Shown piece by piece: positions 7,909-18,800 of a stretch of 64,000 bases of DNA (position 1 is its first letter; each line of letters begins with the position of its first letter). The stretch spans positions 1,178,001 to 1,242,000 of the forward strand of contig NC_064047.1 in NCBI RefSeq assembly GCF_932526225.1, read 5' to 3'. Both the position numbers and the translations under genes were made by a program. A model generated the notes under the pieces. The model searched no databases, was not told where the DNA came from, and was given only the letters and a program-made list of their open reading frames with translations. Source of the DNA: Nematostella vectensis. Its lineage: Eukaryota > Cnidaria > Anthozoa > Actiniaria > Edwardsiidae.

Positions 7909-7914
7909 TTTAGA
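7909..7914 (-). promoter_or_regulatory. TCTAAA box of the small membrane protein gene
   Basis: On the - strand TGGTCTAAAGACGTATG, a variant of the block consensus with C at the second position. Confidence 0.55.
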
Positions 7915-7954
7915 CCAGAATAGCCTCCCGAGCTCCCCCTAAGTGCAGCACGTG

Positions 7955-8213
7955 ACAAAGTGATTGACAGGTGGGCGTGGCTATCACATTACAAAGTGAT
8001 TGACAGGTCCTTGACAAAGTGATTGACAGGTCCTTGACAAAGTGATTGACAGGTTTTTTACAAAGTGATTGACAGGTGGGCGTGGCTATCACGTGACAAA
8101 GTGATTGACAGGTTTTTTACAAAGTGATTGACAGGTGGGCTTGGCTATCACGTGACAAAGTGATTGACAGGTGGGCTTGGTCGTCACGTGACAAAGTGAT
8201 TGACAGGTGGGCT
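7955..8213. repeat. Nine-copy array with TGATTGACAG homeodomain-type sites
   Basis: The core ACAAAGTGATTGACAGGT occurs nine times without a mismatch, in one direction, with spacers of unequal length. The TGATTGACAG decamers start at 7961, 7997, 8020, 8043, 8066, 8102, 8125, 8161 and 8197. Spacers are either short (CCTTG or poly-T) or long (GGGCGTGGCTATCACGTG and variants). The long form adds CACGTGAC E-boxes. TGATTGACAG is the established PBX-MEIS/PREP consensus. The array lies directly upstream of the last - strand virus-like gene and at the edge of the virus-like block. Confidence 0.85.
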
Positions 8214-8345
8214 TGGTCGTGCAAGAGATCTCTGGCAAACTCGCGCATGCGCAGGTCGCGGGGCTTGGCGGAGGTGCGTGGAGACTTTTGCGCCATTTTT
8301 GGAATGAAATTTGGGGAGATCAAAAAGTTGCGCCAGCTGCGCCAA
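8214..8345. other. GC-rich promoter-like segment at the block edge
   Basis: A CpG-rich stretch with GCGCATGCGCAG (an NRF1-type site) and TTTTGCGCCATTTTTGG. AT-rich DNA starts just after it. It could be the end of the element or a host promoter; no gene start is evident. Confidence 0.35.
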
Positions 8346-10560
8346 AACCCTACTACTGTTCTGCACGAATAATGTTTATGGAAAAATATATAGTTTTTGT
8401 AGAACGGTGACTATTCATACACATTAGCCGCATTTGTGTAAATAGTTGTAACACAGTAGCTAAGGTGGTAAACATACGTTTGCGCCATTCTGTTGTAAAC
8501 AGTTTTTTTAACAATATGTTGTCATTACTGTTATTTCTTGGGTACTTAAAATTAAACATTGTTACTGAAGTATCGAACCTCAATTGCGGATGTTTATTTA
8601 CAAGTTTTCTTATAATAGACTGTTGTATTTTCAAATGTATGTAACAAAGAGTTTCAAAGGAGGAACTTTCAAAGTTTTATCGACGGAACGGTTTTCTGGC
8701 ATTGACTGTTTGCTAGGATCTTAACCGAAAGGGACAACTGTAAAGGGATTATAAGTTATAGGATTTAGTTGTCAATTATAAGCGATTAAACCTATCATTC
8801 CCTTTATTTCCATTTATTTTCATTGTGTAAATATATACGAACAATATATTTTGACTCACGATTGACTAAAAGAATAATAAAACACAATTCCAATTCAAAT
8901 TCTCAGAGGTTTGCATTTGTAGCTTAACTTCAAGCTGTCTATCATACTAAGTGCGTTTTTACGTCAAATATCACTTATTTCTAAAATTCAGCGGGATAGA
9001 GCACGATTTGAAACATGAATACTAAAAAAAAAGATAAAACAAGTGTGACTTTTCTATTTGATCATGAATACATACTTGTGTATGAGTATATTTTTCCTTG
9101 TCTAGGTTATAAAGTTTTCCATTTTCTCCGAGATAAGAAAATGACAGTATTAAGCCTCTATAAATGTATAATAAATTTGTCTTTCTTCTACCTTTTATTT
9201 CCAAGCGAAATGTTTTTTTTTTAGATAATGAATGGGAATTTGAATCCTTTGACTTTTCTTACGAGCCACCCGCTGTTTCCATGATAACAATAATTATCAT
9301 TTTGTAAAAAAAATGAATATAAAACATTGGAATCAATAAATAAAAAAAGAAATAGTGTTTTACTTACCAGAAGAAACTGTAAAATATGGTTGAAGGCCAA
9401 GAAAATGTTGTCTGAAATACGAAAACGCCAAAACGCAGTGATGATAAAATCAATTTCCCGCTTTGCGAATCGGCGATGTCTAAAAATCCCGTTGAAAGTA
9501 ATCCGCCTCTTTCCTTCTAGCGCAAGGCCTTTAGTAAAACCTTTTCCAAGATAAGAGAAATCGTCGTGCTCCGTAACCTCGAATGGCTTAATTAATAAAA
9601 ACAAATCACCGAGATTTTTCCTGTCAACGTTTCGTTATCTTGTGTTCCCGTAGCTTGTTATGCTTCAAAGCCATTAGCGCAATCGCGGATTGTAAATCGG
9701 CCCAGGGGGATTGGTGATAATACGAAGACAAAAGCCCAAAATAAGTGGATGGCTTTTAAAGAAGGGGAGGGATGTAGAAGTTCTAGTTGATATTAAAGGC
9801 ATACTAAGGAGTTCTTAAGATAACGTAAACAATACAAGCGGGCAAACCGGGACGTGTACTTTTAAACTACACTTGTACATGAAACATACCCCGATGTGTT
9901 CGCGAAAGGTATTCATTTGTGCGAAATTTCCATAAAGTTTTTCGCTAAGACCGTGCGCTTCCCATATCAACCGGTCTTAAAAACTTTCAGAGTTTCTTTT
10001 TGCATAAATGGCTGCTTATTTGCATATGATGTCTATTACAACCCCCGTCCCTCCTCCGCTATAGCGGAGCCTTGCATCACCTTTCTCACGTTTCATGATC
10101 ATTGAGTTTTTTTTTTTTTTTTTTTTTTTTTGCCGTACAGTGCAATGTAAACAATTTGGTATGCTGTGTTCGGATTATATTGATGCTCTTTATGGCTCGG
10201 TTCAACTTTAACTCAACACAATCCTCTGAGGTGTCGCTGGCTCGTTCAAACGGCCTCTTTACAGGTAAACATTCCCGCTGTATATTTTGGCGGGCTCGCA
10301 ATAACGCCGTAAATGCTCGTTTGAGGCCCGGATGCACGCTATGTTCGTGTTGGTCGCGCTCGCTATTGACGCGAGGCGCATGCGCAAAAATGCAATTAGG
10401 AAGTGTGATATTTGTATCCATCATCCGTCGGTTTTTATTTTGTTTACGAAAAGCGTTGCAAGCTAAGATTCAAAGTCGTAGGTAGAGTTGAGTTTAGAAA
10501 TTCGTATTGAAGGAGAAAACAATGAAAGTGAAAGGACCAAAGAGAGAACAATTTACGTGT
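8346..10560. other. AT-rich non-coding DNA
   Basis: I see no gene. The longest open frame (9221-9604, - strand) has no recognisable features. A run of T of about 23 bases lies near 10108-10131. Confidence 0.6.
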
Positions 10561-10572
10561 GTACTTTGCTCA

Positions 10573-10694
10573 TTGCCTCGCGAGGCCAAAAACTCGCAGT
10601 TCAAGCAGGAGAGAATTTCGCCTTAGTTGCTCGCGAGACGCGAGTTCGTCCGATCGACGTCCACTCACTGTGAGTTTTTGGCCTCGCGAAGCAG
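10573..10694. repeat. Inverted repeat, 28-bp arms
   Basis: Arms at 10573-10600 and 10667-10694 share CTCGCGAGGCCAAAAACTC-type sequence as reverse complements with a few mismatches, around a 66-base CpG-rich loop. It looks like a small foldback element or hairpin. Confidence 0.7.
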
Positions 10695-10973
10695 TGATCA
10701 AAGTGCACATGTGGGATTCTCCTAACCGTGTGCGCATGGCTTTTAGACTGCGCGCGCAGATGAGGGCTCAGCCCAAAACGAAAACGTCAAAGGTCGCACA
10801 AGATTGGTTAATATGTGCGTGTAAAAATAGCCTGGTCTGTAAAAACGCCCTGACAACTTTGTCATTCCTGTATATGGGGAAGTGGATTGCCCCTTCTTAT
10901 GAACCTCGATTACATAGAACACTTTTCAATTAAACAGCCTCTGGCAGCCGCCATTTTGTCATCTCTGCCAATG

Positions 10974-11622
10974 AAGGCTTGACTATGGGCTTATACGCGG
11001 ACATCTAAGCGTTTTTAGAAAATTCAAGACTGCGATAACCTACAACAACCAAATTTGGCAAGGTGAATAACCATAGGAGAAAAACATGATCTGCAAAGTC
11101 TGTTGCCATGGAAGCAGCAAATGTGCATATATTTGCATATTAATTAGCTAAAAATTTTAAACGAAAATGGGGAAAACTTATGCACTTAAATTGGTGTTCT
11201 AAACACATATATTTATTCATAGTCAAAAGCTCCATAATAAATAGCCTTTGCGTCTGGTCCATCGACCCCGTAACTATGACAATGGTTACCGTGGTAACAT
11301 AAAAATTATATATTTCACTGAAATTAACAGCTGGACCAGGTGCAAAGGCTATTTCAAATCTGTGTAATGTCAATAAACACATATATGCCTTAAGATTTCC
11401 AAATTGTTTTGCTTAAATGTTCCCCATTTTTACTTGAATGATACTAGATAATTACAATTTAAATTTATTCCTTTAAACGCGTTTCCATGGCAACAACAAT
11501 TCCAGCTGTTGTAGGTTACCCCGATCTACCACTATACCAAGTTTTATTGCTATACCATATATACTTCGCGAGATATTCAAGAAAATCATTTTGTTCCGCG
11601 TATAAGCCCATAGTCAAGCCTT
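10974..11622. mobile_element. Foldback (MITE-like) element, about 650 bp
   Basis: The ends are inverted: AAGGCTTGACTATGGGCTTA on the left and its complement ending at 11622 on the right. Inner pairs also match (TACAACAACC with GTTGTAGGTTACC; GGGGAAAA with TTCCCC; ATAGCCTTTGCGTCTGGTCC with GGACCAGGTGCAAAGGCTAT). Most of the element can therefore fold on itself. It has no coding capacity. A target-site duplication is not obvious. Confidence 0.75.
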
Positions 11623-11647
11623 TTCAAAATTAAAATTAGCCTGAGAT

Positions 11648-11690
11648 CCTAGCAAAGTACCAAGTGTGAAAAAGCACCCATTTCCATAGG
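11648..11690. repeat. Dispersed repeat, copy 1
   Basis: TCCTAGCAAAGTACCAAGTG and the following bases recur inverted at 30260-30301 with about two differences. The family is unknown. Confidence 0.6.
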
Positions 11691-11977
11691 CAGATTTGGG
11701 GAAACCGATGCGATATTTCCGACTGAATTTGGCAAATGAAGTATAGAAGTTAGGTTTTAGGTTACTTCGAGATATGTCACAATATGTGCCTTCCAATATT
11801 AAATGAAAACAAAGGTGTTCATGACGCACTTTTCAAATCAAAACATATAATACAAAATTCTAAATAATTTTATAAAACAGGAAACAGTCAAGTGTATATT
11901 CGACTGCTTTAAAATGGAAAAACTATGTAGTTTCAGGATCTATGGCTAATTCTTGCGCTTGTAACCTCGTTTCATGA

Positions 11978-12062
11978 ACGTGTGGCTCAGTGTGTAAGAG
12001 CGTCAGTTAATGGGACCTCGTCACTTTTGCTAGAACGGGTTCGATTCCCGGTCGAGACATGG
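11978..12062 (+). repeat. tRNA-like SINE head or tRNA pseudogene
   Basis: A-box-like TGGCTCAGTGTGTAAGAGC and B-box GGGTTCGATTCCC are correctly ordered. The acceptor ends do not pair, and a T-run follows. It is a tRNA-derived element, not a working tRNA. Confidence 0.5.
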
Positions 12063-12178
12063 GGCCTTTTTTTTTGTTTTTCAGTCCTGATTTTGACTTG
12101 TCGAACTTATTGTGGGCTCACTAGAAACTTGTGTTCCTACGTCCCAACATAGACATTATTAATACGATGTAAAGCCCT

Positions 12179-12324
12179 AAGGCTAAGTTCAAACGTCATA
12201 TTATCCACGAGCCGTATTCAATGCAAACGCGTGCAAATATGAAGATGAAACGATCGACTTGATTCATTTGCATGCATTTGCATTGAATACGGCTCATGGA
12301 TAATACGACGTTTGAACTTGCCTA
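12179..12324. mobile_element. Short foldback element (146 bp)
   Basis: A nearly perfect palindrome: the left arm starts TAAGGCTAAGTTCAAACGTC and the right arm ends with its complement. The centre holds ATGAAGATGAAACGATCGAC. Related copies lie near 20157-20290 and 47080-47170, so this is a family. Confidence 0.75.
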
Positions 12325-12362
12325 AGAAACTGTGAAATAGGCGCTATACAAATTCTTGTTAA

Positions 12363-12603
12363 CACCTGTTTCAAAAAAACGTTGTCAGTGCAAATGGGAA
12401 ATGGCCATTGACAAATGGCAGCTCTGCGAACAAAAGGACCCATGGATCCCAAAAAAATTGTTCCAAAATAATATATAGTTCTAATTTCGCTTGAGTTTAT
12501 TACCACCTTTATTTCTACAAATAAGTGATACCCGAAAAACACCTTTCGGCAATTGGCAAATGCCATTCGCCGTTTGCACTGACAACCTTTATTTAAATAG
12601 GTG
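12363..12603. mobile_element. Foldback element with TIRs CACCTGTTT...
   Basis: The left end CACCTGTTTCAAAAAAACGT TGTCAGTGCAAATG matches the inverted right end (GCACTGACAACCTTTATTTAAATAGGTG) over about 40 bases. It is non-coding and lies 38 bases from the previous foldback element. Confidence 0.65.
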
Positions 12604-15399
12604 CATGTTATTGCTTAACGCGCGGGAATGAGATAACCTTTTCTATTTTCAAAGAAGTCAGTTGTGCATGTTATGTTCGCTTTGGTACCTACCTTCTAGA
12701 AAACAAGCCTTGGATAACTTTAAATTTCTATTCTATGCTGTTTCTGAAATATCTTGTTGCGATGCGGATTCCATATGTAAAAAGAGGTGACATGAAATTT
12801 CGCTTCGTGAAACAAGCTTTCAATACTTCGTTGATCCTGTTATCATCTGTGTTTGTTTATTGTTATGACTAAATAAAAATCAAGGCTTAGTTCGTGATCT
12901 CTGCACTTGTGGTTTGTATTTAATTGCTTTTAAATGGGTAGAAGCAAAAATGTGGCTAAAAAATCTAACGCAAAGGAGTCAGAATGTCATCTAAACAAAC
13001 AAAACGAAAACCATTTACAAATGTGAAAAGTCTGTTCGGTCTTCACTATTGATCGATCTTAGGCGATTATCAAACCACCGTTTTTCTCTTGATTGAAGAT
13101 TATTTCTTATTCAAGTATTCGTCCAAATGGTCTTATACAGCCTTATGTTTTTAAATAGATCACATAAATTCGTAAGACCAACTGAATGCAATCAGCACAA
13201 TGCACTGTTCCATAAGTTGCAACCAATTTACTTTTGATTTCTATTTCTCTTTTTGTATCCTGATTTAAATCTCGGGTACAGCATTAGTTGAAAACCAGCT
13301 GGTCATGCAATACAGAAAGGGTTTTGTAATGATCGTTTAATTCTCGATTTATATCATCGGTTTTAGCCGCACTAGTCTTGTCTAGAAGACGTCTTGTCAA
13401 TTCCGTCTTCACGGAGATCAAATTAGCTTTCTCAGACAATAAACTTCAGCTCTTCTTTTACTAGACTGTAAATTAAAAACAGTTTAGAGAGGCAGACATT
13501 TTTTCAATGACTTTAGACTATATGGAAAGTAGTTTGTAGGGTTGCATGCGGCGGCGGCATCTATTTTTGAGAAAAGGGCGGGAAATTGGTGCCTGTGGCG
13601 TTGTCAGCGGTCCACCCTATCACGCGCCAACGGACGCGTGTGTGTATTTACTGTAAATCCGTATAATCCTCTTTTCCCATATATCATGTTGATAACGTTT
13701 CATTTTTAATCGGACCTGCGTAGTCGAGGAAATGTTATCGCTAAATATATGCCTTCTTTTTGATCAGTAAGATGCCAAAACTCATATACTTAGCCTCTTT
13801 GCCAACCTATTCGACAGCAAAGATGAAATAATCCATTGTTGCGAAATACCAGGCCATGAAATGAACGTTCTGAAAACTGTTCAAACTGATTGCTTCTCTT
13901 AGGGAAGGACCATTAGAAAAGTGAAGGGGGTGAGGATGTTTCAGTTGTGCATTATTTTTTTTTCCTTTCTGTGTGTATGTGTTTTTCTGGATTGGGCGTT
14001 CATGCATTGTAATCGAAAATGGAAATGCGATTTAGCTTTTCAATAACAGCTTTTTCAATAACCATACATGACACAAAGTTGATAATCAAATGATAAATTT
14101 GACGAAAATCTATTCAAGTGATGACCCTTCGACACTCTCACCCTTTTTGTCCTTTGAACACCAACATGTTTTTCAACAACGCATTTTTACAGAAGATAAC
14201 ACAAATATCCGCAGCTATAGAAGGCGATTAGCTAAAAATGTCACCTGACATCAAGATTCAATCTCATGGCTCGCTACTCGTCCCACATGAATGGCATGAA
14301 ACTGCGACTTGCCCTATCTTGCCCTTCTAGACAATGTTTAATAAGGAAGTTAGCCATTTAATGAAGTCAACGGTTCACTTTCGAACATTACAACTTAGGC
14401 CGAGTTCGCCGCTCTTTTTATGTAAGAACGGCGCCTTTCTCCCCCCCCCCCCCCCCCAACTCAATCCAGCCTATGTTGTTTGTTTCCATATAGTATTATA
14501 AGCTTTAGCAATAGAATATAGTCAGTTTTATTGTAGAATGAATTGGATTTGACCGTGATTCAATTGGATTTAGTTCAGTTCTGAAATGTACTAATGCATT
14601 TCAATCGATTTTTTCGTCACACAAAGTCTTATCCAGATTCTTTAGTTTCCATGAGGTGTATTGCTGGCGATAACTAATATTTAACGGGGAGAAATATAGA
14701 GAATGCATGTAGTAAATACGGCAGGTCTAGTATTGAGGGATTTTTAAATATTCATAACCTAAAACTAGACTCTATGCGTGCGACAATAACGAATAATTTT
14801 ATCCGAATTAAATATTGACAAGCAAAGTCATAAGCACTATCGACAATACAAACTTCTGTACACACAGAGAAAGTAAAAGTTAAGTCGGTCTATTTTATAT
14901 GCTCTGACGCGAGTGACAAAAAAATAAAAGTCGTTTCAATATATCTACTATTCCGTATATTGTAACGGTTGATCTTCATTCCCCCTGATGAAAACTTCTG
15001 GATGAAGTTGAAACATAGATGCTTAGAAAACCTGGTTGCCTCTTCATTGAATTTGTATATCTACTAAGGGGTTAAAATCAATACAAAACTTACCAAATGT
15101 TCTGAGACTGTTGTCTTCCCTGGCGTGCCCAGGATCTGTCAAACGCTTCTAGGCACGCAGCAAGAAAACATATCCAAGCTCAGACCACGTTTTTACAAAT
15201 TCCATGGAAAGCACTAGAAATTAACCGCAGCTTCGCGTGGCGGCTCGTATACACTTTGATCCCAGAGACGTCCGCCACGAAGTTTTTCATGCGAAGTCTC
15301 AATCAAGGACATGGCGATGAGTCATGCCAACACTGACGGATTTGGAATGCAATTTCCTAAAGGGTTAAACCAAAGCAGACCGGCATACAGCGGCCACCA
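12604..15399. other. Non-coding DNA without a recognised gene
   Basis: No exon or gene is seen. A C-run lies near 14441-14457. The rest is AT-rich single-copy-looking sequence. Confidence 0.55.
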
Positions 15400-15815
15400 A
15401 GTAGACCTGCTTATTGCGACCACTGCCGCCTTAAAGCTACGGACAAATTACTTTCATTGAAATGACTTTCACTATCAAAGTAGAACTGTTTATTGCGACC
15501 ACCGCCTTGTAGTTATTGACAGATGCCTTACAATATCAAAGTAGACCTGCTTATTGCGACCACCGCCTTGTAGTTATTGACAGATGCCTTACAATATCAA
15601 AGTAGACCTGCTTATTGCGACCACCATGTCTTGCAGCTGCTAACAGTTCGCTATCAAAGTAGACCTGCGTATGGCGACCACCACCGCCAAGTAGCTGCTG
15701 ACAAATTACTTTCACTGGCAAAGTAGACCTGCTCATTGCGACCAATGCCGCATGTATCTGCTAACAGACGGCCTAAGGCTATCAAAGAAGACTTGCGTAT
15801 AGCGACAACTGCCAT
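15400..15815. repeat. Minisatellite, 60-70 bp unit, about 7 copies
   Basis: Units share CAAAGTAGACCTGCTTATTG and CGACCACCGCC, with degenerate ends. Two central units are nearly identical. Confidence 0.75.
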
Positions 15816-18800
15816 AGCTAAAACGCTATGTATACAGCAAACAAATCAGAGGTTTTGATTAGTTGAGAAGAATTTTCTATGCCACGACCCGACGAAAAAA
15901 GAACAAGCTAATGTCTTATATGAAGAAGGACGTGTTATGCTCCTGGGGCTATATAGTGATGGATAAATGTCTTATTTCTTATGTATTTTGTCTCCAAGCT
16001 TCATTCCATCTTGTGTGTAAAACAGCCCATCTATTCGCTCGGCGATTATGTGTTTATTATTATCTCCTGACACCTCCCGCCTACCGTGCGCATCATTTAC
16101 ACTTATACGCAGGATTTGCTTGTTTCTCTCACTTTCTAAGAACACCTGAAGGCGATAAGCATACCGAAATATATCAGCGCGAGGTCCGCTGGACAGGTCA
16201 AGCCTACACTATGACTGACCCTTGTATAATCCGCTAGAAACTTCCTATGTAGTAGCTTAAGTTATCTGCACCAGTTGCAAGAAAATAACGGACACTCTTC
16301 GGGGACAAAAAATGACACCATTTTTGAGTCTGGTTTTAGAAAGAATCCTACTGCTTAATTGGAAATCCGAGATCTGGAAAGTCTCCTTTCAATGGACGTT
16401 GTTATATTGAGGTAGCACTGCACCAAATGACTGTAGATCTTTCAAGAGCATTCGCGGATGTCCGTTATACGGTCCGTTATACGCTCTTGCTCTAAAAAAG
16501 TAAGAGCGTTCATTTTGAATCTATATGGTGCACAATTGTAAAACTTTTTTTTTTTTCAGAAATTCAAGTAAGGAACAGACCGATAGAAAACAGGAGGGGT
16601 GTATATTTCTGCCATTTTTTGTGGTCTGGATTGTCCAAGTGGAGATAAGCGCACCCTTTCTTGTACCCCCACCCCACTTGCTACACGTTTGGCTTCTTTT
16701 GAGTGACCACGCCCTTTAGATTGCGATGTTATGGGTGAGCTGTGCTATTAAGACATTTAGCATAATTGTGCAGAATGAGCACTTTTTCTATTTTTAGGGC
16801 AAACGCGCTGTGTTAGCAGATAAGCTGCAACAACAAAATGTAGACGTATAAGTTTTAAAATGTTTCCTGCGATTGTCTATTGCTTTTGACGTGCATATAG
16901 GGAATTGAGATGCATTCATCTTTTTTTAAATTACTTGACTACTTTGCGCCATAAACGATCGTATGATGCGAGCAACCACGATAAATAAAACCTTGACCTC
17001 TTCTTGTCACTACGCCTACTTACCCCACAAAGTAACGAGTTTCTAAACATATTATCAGGCAGTTCATTACATAAGACCGATGATATGTAGGCTAAATACC
17101 GTGATATCGATGCCAATGCGGCGGACGGTTAAGAGGCATTCATCGAAAGTACTGCGATGATTAGAGTAATTGCTAGGTTGCCCTCCAAGAGGTGCACGCC
17201 GGGAATGAAATCTCCAACCCTTGATTGACGCAAGTGAGAGGCGGTTTTAGCATTTTGGGTATTGTTGTTGAGAAGAAATCAAATCAAATCAAATTGTTTA
17301 CTTTGAACCGGCCAGCAATCCTGACCGTTTTTAGCTTTCGAATGCCCGTTCGATGTGATTACATTTCAAGGGTCCTGAGTCAAAATATTCCCTTAATCCA
17401 CCCCTCCCCTAAGGCTATTTAACAAGCAAAGCCCTAAGCATGAACAACAACAAAAGAACAGCAATAAGACCAACCGACGACGGCGGCGACAACAGCAGCA
17501 ATAACGAAAACCTTAGAAAACCCTCTCCATACGACATTGAATAGGCCTAAAAAAACAAACACGCACTCGCTTGTTTTCCCATCCAAAACAAAAGGCGGGA
17601 TATTTGCAAGCGCGCCCAACGACAGATGGTACAGGGAACAGGTGCTGATCTCCCGCTATCCCCATCATACTTTTACGTTTACGCATTGCGCAGATAATAA
17701 TAAAATAACTAAAAAATACAAATTTTACTCTATTTCTGGTGAATTGCTTCGAATACTAATGTGGCTATCAGAATATTTAAAATGCTGGAGAATGATATCA
17801 AGTTACTTGTTTTCTTTCGGTTTCGCTTAACATTTATTATGAGGCATTTTTTATGAAAATCTACCGAGTAGGTATTTCCAAACTTCCCTTGTGGTTGAAT
17901 TACTGTGGGCCAGTTATCCTCGATAGTCATAGACTAACTGGAGAGTCGTTTTGCTAATTTTGGGTAGAATTTCAATAAAATTTAAGATATGGTTACCCAT
18001 TTTTATTCCCCTCTTTTTTGTACATGCGCCAAAAACTGATTAGAATAGAGAACTGTAGTGATATTGATTACTCATTCAAACTGTTTTGACATGTCACATA
18101 TGAGTATTTTTCTTAACGCCGGGGTTTCACAACTATTTGCGGTTTTGAGATGATTAAATTCAAAAAAATTCAATGATATTGCACTGTGTCTAGAAAAACC
18201 GGGAAATCGATTTTGTAGGTTTAGCTTCAAATTTGATACGTGCACACACGAAAAAAAAAGTATTTTAATATCCTTCTAGAAAGAATTTTTTAAATTAAAT
18301 TTCATTTCAATCAAATTATGATAGTTGTTTCTTCTGTATTTACAAAACATTTCAGTTGTATCGACTGCTCTATGTGCACATAACTCATTTTTAACAGTGC
18401 GCCTTGAGTATTTCTGTCAGACGATCTTTTTAACGTTTTGACAATATTCTGTTATTCAGTCAGAATCTCAGTAAACACACGTCCTATACCTAACAAACCA
18501 ACTCTTATAATCTTTTATTTGACTTTTTTTATATAATGTTACAAAAAATAAAGAAAATACATACGGAAATAAGACTAAACAAAGGAAAACAGTGGATATT
18601 TTTTTTTCGAAAATCTTGATACACATACTTTCTAGTAGGAATAATGTTATGAGATTTATGATTATCCCGTTTATTATTCATCTCTAGTATTCCGTAACTA
18701 GAACATAACTCGAAGGCGTCGATATATGCAGATGGGGAAATACCTTACTCGCGTAAGGTGTCAGTTTTAGCCGATAAATTGAAAAGTCCTCTCCCCGTAT

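Larger units (their letters stand above)
7578..7945. repeat. Short direct repeat flanking the small membrane protein gene
   Basis: GAGCTCCCCCTAGGTG (about 7579-7595) and GAGCTCCCCCTAAGTG (about 7929-7944), each preceded by a TAGCC-containing stretch, lie on either side of the gene. They may be a remnant of a duplication or an insertion scar. Confidence 0.45.

Noticed and set aside
1..7914. Bacterial operon or contaminating bacterium
   Set aside because: There are no Shine-Dalgarno pattern or bacterial families; the TFIIB-like factor and eukaryotic-virus-type proteins exclude it.
1..7914. Polinton/Maverick transposon as a firm call
   Set aside because: No protein-primed polymerase, integrase, packaging ATPase or maturation protease is visible, and a TFIIB homologue is not typical of that group.
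7955..8213. CRISPR array
   Set aside because: Spacers are too short, unequal and similar to each other, the repeat lacks CRISPR form, and the context is eukaryotic/viral.
11978..12062. Functional tRNA gene
   Set aside because: The A- and B-boxes are present but the acceptor and anticodon stems do not form; better read as a SINE head or pseudogene.
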